A program made the translations under genes and the position numbers. Shown here one piece after another: positions 61,315 to 64,000 of a stretch of DNA of 64,000 bases. A model generated the notes under the pieces. The model saw only the letters and a list, made by a program, of their open reading frames with translations. It was not told the origin of the DNA and ran no database searches. Positions within the stretch are counted from its first letter, which is position 1. Each line of letters opens with the position of its first letter. The DNA comes from Fusobacterium massiliense. GTDB lineage: Bacteria; Fusobacteriota; Fusobacteriia; Fusobacteriales; Fusobacteriaceae. The stretch is from assembly GCF_900095705.1 (NCBI RefSeq), contig NZ_LT608327.1, positions 62,001-126,000 on the forward strand, written 5' to 3'.

Positions 61315-62476
61315 ATCTAAGAGCCTCCACATTTTCTAATCTTGCTGCTCTATAAGCAGGAAAAATACTTGAGATTAATATTATTATAAAATTTGCTCCT
61401 ACAATTACCATTATTTCTTTTAATGAGATTTCAATAGGAATATTTCTAATATAATAAATACTTGAAAGCATAGCAACAGTGTAATTTTTAATATACCATA
61501 ACAATATCAAAGATAGTATTATTCCTATAATAATTCCAATTATACCTAGAATAAGACCTTGTATTAAAAATATTTTCATAATATTTTTTTTAGAAAATCC
61601 CATTGCTCTCATAATACCGATATCTTTAGTTTTTTCTCTAACAAGTGTGTTAAGTGTAATCCAAATTAAGAAACCGGCAACAACAGCAATTAAAGAGAAA
61701 ACTATAATCATTATTGTTTTTTCTAGTGTTAAAGCAGATAGTAAGGCTCTATTTTGTTCTCCCCAAGTATTTAAATAGAAGTTTTCAGGGATAACCTTAG
61801 CAATATCTATTACAGTTGTTGAAGCTGTATATGGATTATCCAATCTTACAGATAACTTATTTACTGTGCTATCACTATAAGTAATATATTGAGCAGTTAC
61901 TAGTGGAATAATTACCATATTGATATCATAATCATAAAAACCACTTTGAAATATTCCCATAATTTCCATTTCAATATCAGTATTCTCAGAAGTAACAAGT
62001 TTTAGTTTATCTCCAACCATAGCACCTGTTGAACTTGCTAATTCTTTTCCAATTAAGATTCCTTTTTTGTTTTCAGGGTCTATTTTCCCGTCAATTATCA
62101 TTTCATCTATTTTCATAGAACTGATAGCTTTTTCTAAATCGTAACCAACAACTTTTACACCAGCTACATAAGGACTTGTGTAAGCTTCATATTTTATAAT
62201 TCCTTGAGTGTCTATAGTTGGAACTACTCCTTTAACCCCTTTTATCTTTTCAATATTTTCTGAAATCTCTTTATAGTTTTCAATATTTTCTGGAGAGTAA
62301 ACAGTTACATGACTTGTTAAGGATAAAATACTATTTATCATATTTTTATCAAGACCGTTGGATACTCCCAGTGATACAATTAGGACAGTTACTCCAATTA
62401 AAACTCCAATTATTGATAATATACTTTGTTTTTTTCTTTCTAACATTTGTTTTTTTGCAATAAAAAATTCTATCAT
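61307..62476 (-). CDS. FtsX/LolC-LolE family ABC permease
   Basis: 389 residues. One membrane segment at 20-42 ([20 protein letters not shown]), a large periplasmic domain (about 45-250: [30 protein letters not shown]), and three segments in the last 130 residues, with the coupling motif [23 protein letters not shown]. Both the layout and [10 protein letters not shown] fit LolC/LolE, with lipoprotein release as the likely job. A single permease gene, so it may act as a homodimer (LolF-like). No start problem seen. Confidence 0.9.
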   Translation of the reverse strand: MIEFFIAKKQMLERKKQSILSIIGVLIGVTVLIVSLGVSNGLDKNMINSILSLTSHVTVYSPENIENYKEISENIEKIKGVKGVVPTIDTQGIIKYEAYTSPYVAGVKVVGYDLEKAISSMKIDEMIIDGKIDPENKKGILIGKELASSTGAMVGDKLKLVTSENTDIEMEIMGIFQSGFYDYDINMVIIPLVTAQYITYSDSTVNKLSVRLDNPYTASTTVIDIAKVIPENFYLNTWGEQNRALLSALTLEKTIMIIVFSLIAVVAGFLIWITLNTLVREKTKDIGIMRAMGFSKKNIMKIFLIQGLILGIIGIIIGIILSLILLWYIKNYTVAMLSSIYYIRNIPIEISLKEIMVIVGANFIIILISSIFPAYRAARLENVEALRYE

Positions 62477-62503
62477 TTTCTACCTCTTATTTTTTTATAT
62501 TTT

Positions 62504-62567
62504 TATTAGTTCGAAGAGCCTGTGTTTATTGAGCTCGTAGAACTCATACGGCTGTCAAGAGACTTTA
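62504..62567 (-). repeat. P-repeat, orientation B, left arm truncated
   Basis: Starts at ATTAGTTCGAAGAGCC and runs through ATACGGCTGTCAAGAGACT; the outer left arm (AGTCTCTGACGTCCGT) is missing, replaced by a T-rich stretch. Between recQ and the upstream end of the LolC/E gene. Confidence 0.86.
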
Positions 62568-62571
62568 TTTA

Positions 62572-64000
62572 CTAAGGAAGTTTAGTGTACTGTAGTATTT
62601 TTTCTAGGAAAATATCCCCATAACTTTTAAATTTCTGATTTCCTACCCCTTTTATTTTTAACATTTCCCATTTGTTTTTAGGTTTTTTCTCAGCCATTTC
62701 AATCAAACTAACATCAGAAAAAATTATATAAGGAGCTACATTTTCTTTTTTTGATATCTCTTTTCGTAATGCATTTAATTCTTTAAAAAGAGCATTTTCA
62801 AAATAATCAAATTCAACATTTTCATTTTCTTTTCTTTTTATTTTAAGACTGTCATCTAAAATTTTTTTATACTTCTCACCAAGCTTTAAAACTGGAAAAC
62901 TTCCAGCACTCTGGTTTAAAAATTTTTCAGATATCATGTGATTTATAAAATCTTCTATCCATTCTTGCTTATATTCTCTCATTATTCCAAAGGTTGAAAT
63001 TTTATCCAAACCTTTTCTTAGCATTTTAGAATCTGCTCTTCCTAAAAGAATATTTGAAACAGTAGAAACTCCTAAATTTTCTCCTGTTCTTCCTACACAA
63101 GAAATTATTTTTTTAGCTTCAATAGAATAATCTTTTATATTTTTTTCTTTCTTACAATTTTCACAATATCCACAGTAGTCTCTTATCATTTTTTCACCAA
63201 AATATCTTAGTATATATTGCCTATAACAACTTGTAAGTTCAGCATATTCTATCATTTTTTTGAATGCTTTTTCTTTTTTTTCTTTATATTTAAAATCCTT
63301 ACCAGCAGTTTCTTTGTCAATTAAAAATTTTTGTACACTTTTATCTTTCTCGTTATAAATTAGTATAGCTTCAGCAGGAGCTCCATCTCTACCAGCTCTT
63401 CCTGCTTCTTGATAGTAAGCTTCTAAGTTTCCAGGAATATTGGCATGAATAATATATCTTATATTAGATTTATTTATCCCCATACCAAAAGCATTTGTAG
63501 CAACCATAATTTGTGCATCATCATCTAAAAACATTTTTTGATTTTCATCTCTTTCTTCTTTAGAAAGTCCAGCATGATACTTAACTACATTTCTACCTAA
63601 AGTTTTTAAAAATATATACATTTCTTCCACATTTTTTCTTGTAGAGCAATATATTATTCCAGATTTTCTATGATTTTGTGCTATATATTCTCTTATAAAA
63701 GGTTTTCCATCAATATCTAAATCCTTGTCAAGACCTGTATTATCAATTACTTTAAAATAAATATTATCTCTATTAAAGTAATCTGTAAAAACAATAGGAT
63801 TTTCCATACCTAATTTTTGAATGATATCCAATTTTATTTTAGGTGTTGCAGTTGCTGTTAATGCAACAATTTGTAAATTATTTTTATTAATTACTTTTAT
63901 AAAATCAGATATTTTGAGATAACTTCTTCTAAAATTTTCCCCCCATTGTGACACACAGTGAGCTTCATCTATCACAAGCATTGAAATATCAATATTTTTT
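62572..64000 (-). CDS. recQ: ATP-dependent DNA helicase RecQ (N-terminus beyond the window)
   Basis: About 476 C-terminal residues visible, frame open at the right edge. Begins at motif II, MLVIDEAHCVSQWGENFRRSY; motif III LTATATP; motif V VATNAFGMGINKSNIRYIIHANIPG; motif VI YYQEAGRAGRDG. Then the RQC zinc-binding Cys set (TSCYRQYILRYFGEK, CGYCENCKK) and a C-terminal HRDC domain (LNALRKEISKKENVAPYIIFSD ... EMLKIKGVGNQK). A 3'-5' helicase of recombination repair. The motif I part lies outside. A P-repeat lies 4 nt past its stop. Confidence 0.94.
   Translation of the reverse strand, partial: KNIDISMLVIDEAHCVSQWGENFRRSYLKISDFIKVINKNNLQIVALTATATPKIKLDIIQKLGMENPIVFTDYFNRDNIYFKVIDNTGLDKDLDIDGKPFIREYIAQNHRKSGIIYCSTRKNVEEMYIFLKTLGRNVVKYHAGLSKEERDENQKMFLDDDAQIMVATNAFGMGINKSNIRYIIHANIPGNLEAYYQEAGRAGRDGAPAEAILIYNEKDKSVQKFLIDKETAGKDFKYKEKKEKAFKKMIEYAELTSCYRQYILRYFGEKMIRDYCGYCENCKKEKNIKDYSIEAKKIISCVGRTGENLGVSTVSNILLGRADSKMLRKGLDKISTFGIMREYKQEWIEDFINHMISEKFLNQSAGSFPVLKLGEKYKKILDDSLKIKRKENENVEFDYFENALFKELNALRKEISKKENVAPYIIFSDVSLIEMAEKKPKNKWEMLKIKGVGNQKFKSYGDIFLEKILQYTKLP

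Overview
The window is very AT-rich, has short intergenic gaps and AAGGAGG-type ribosome binding sites, and encodes lipopolysaccharide functions (Kdo transferase, KdsC, heptose epimerase and kinase, LolC/E-LolD). It also encodes a type Vd phospholipase autotransporter whose catalytic Ser98 and Asp243 sit where I recall them in FplA of Fusobacterium nucleatum. This points to a Fusobacterium chromosome. I found no rRNA, tRNA or CRISPR array.

Layout. (1) 0-26 kb is mostly core: an asparaginase / lipoprotein / L,D-transpeptidase cluster, a class I amidotransferase, a Crp/Fnr regulator, MgtC-ruvC-kdsC, purA-DUF523, a Kdo-transferase/TrmB fusion, cmk, prmA, ymdB, trpS, slyD-rpiB-hinT, an S9 peptidase, a TauE permease, fplA, hldD and uppP. 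A type III toxin-antitoxin module of the TenpIN kind (protein toxin plus a two-repeat RNA antitoxin) lies at 4.9-5.7 kb. (2) 26.2-43.0 kb is one long plus-strand surface polysaccharide operon: rfbC, rfbD, wzz, a PglF/PglC/PglE-like set for a bacillosamine-type initiating sugar, capEFG-like genes for UDP-N-acetyl-L-fucosamine, glycosyltransferases, an acyltransferase, a Wzy-like polymerase, a MurJ-type flippase and a heptose kinase. (3) 43.0-57.1 kb is an accessory, defence-like island: DUF2971 protein, ribbon-helix-helix/RelE pair, a four-gene cassette with two ComEC-like metallo-beta-lactamase proteins and two membrane proteins, a divergent HTH regulator with a decayed AAA ATPase and an intact AAA/DUF4435 ATPase, small membrane proteins, remnants of rfbB, an autotransporter and an IS256 element, and an overlapping HATPase / STAS-like / PIN triad. 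(4) 57.2-64 kb is core again: dps, a YwqK/MORN protein, a LolCDE-like transporter with a two-component system, and recQ (cut by the window end).

Repeats. A palindromic repeat with arms of about 34 bp (here called the P-repeat; orientation A carries TTGACAG in its first arm, orientation B is the reverse) plus a conserved AT-rich tail ending near CTTTCCTATAG recurs about 15 times. All copies lie in 3.1-26.1 kb or 58.5-62.6 kb; none with a palindrome lies in the polysaccharide operon or the island. Two copies are deletion derivatives that keep only the outer stem, and one copy encodes the C-terminus of a DUF523 protein. A different pair of 84-bp direct repeats (44251 and 57091) brackets most of the island.

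The strongest candidates for little-described systems are the MBL/membrane cassette (45.6-48.7 kb), the HATPase/STAS/PIN triad (55.4-57.0 kb), which looks like a partner-switching module wired to a nuclease, and the very short TenpIN antitoxin RNA with covarying hairpins. Functions are assigned from remembered family motifs and gene order only; no database search was run.
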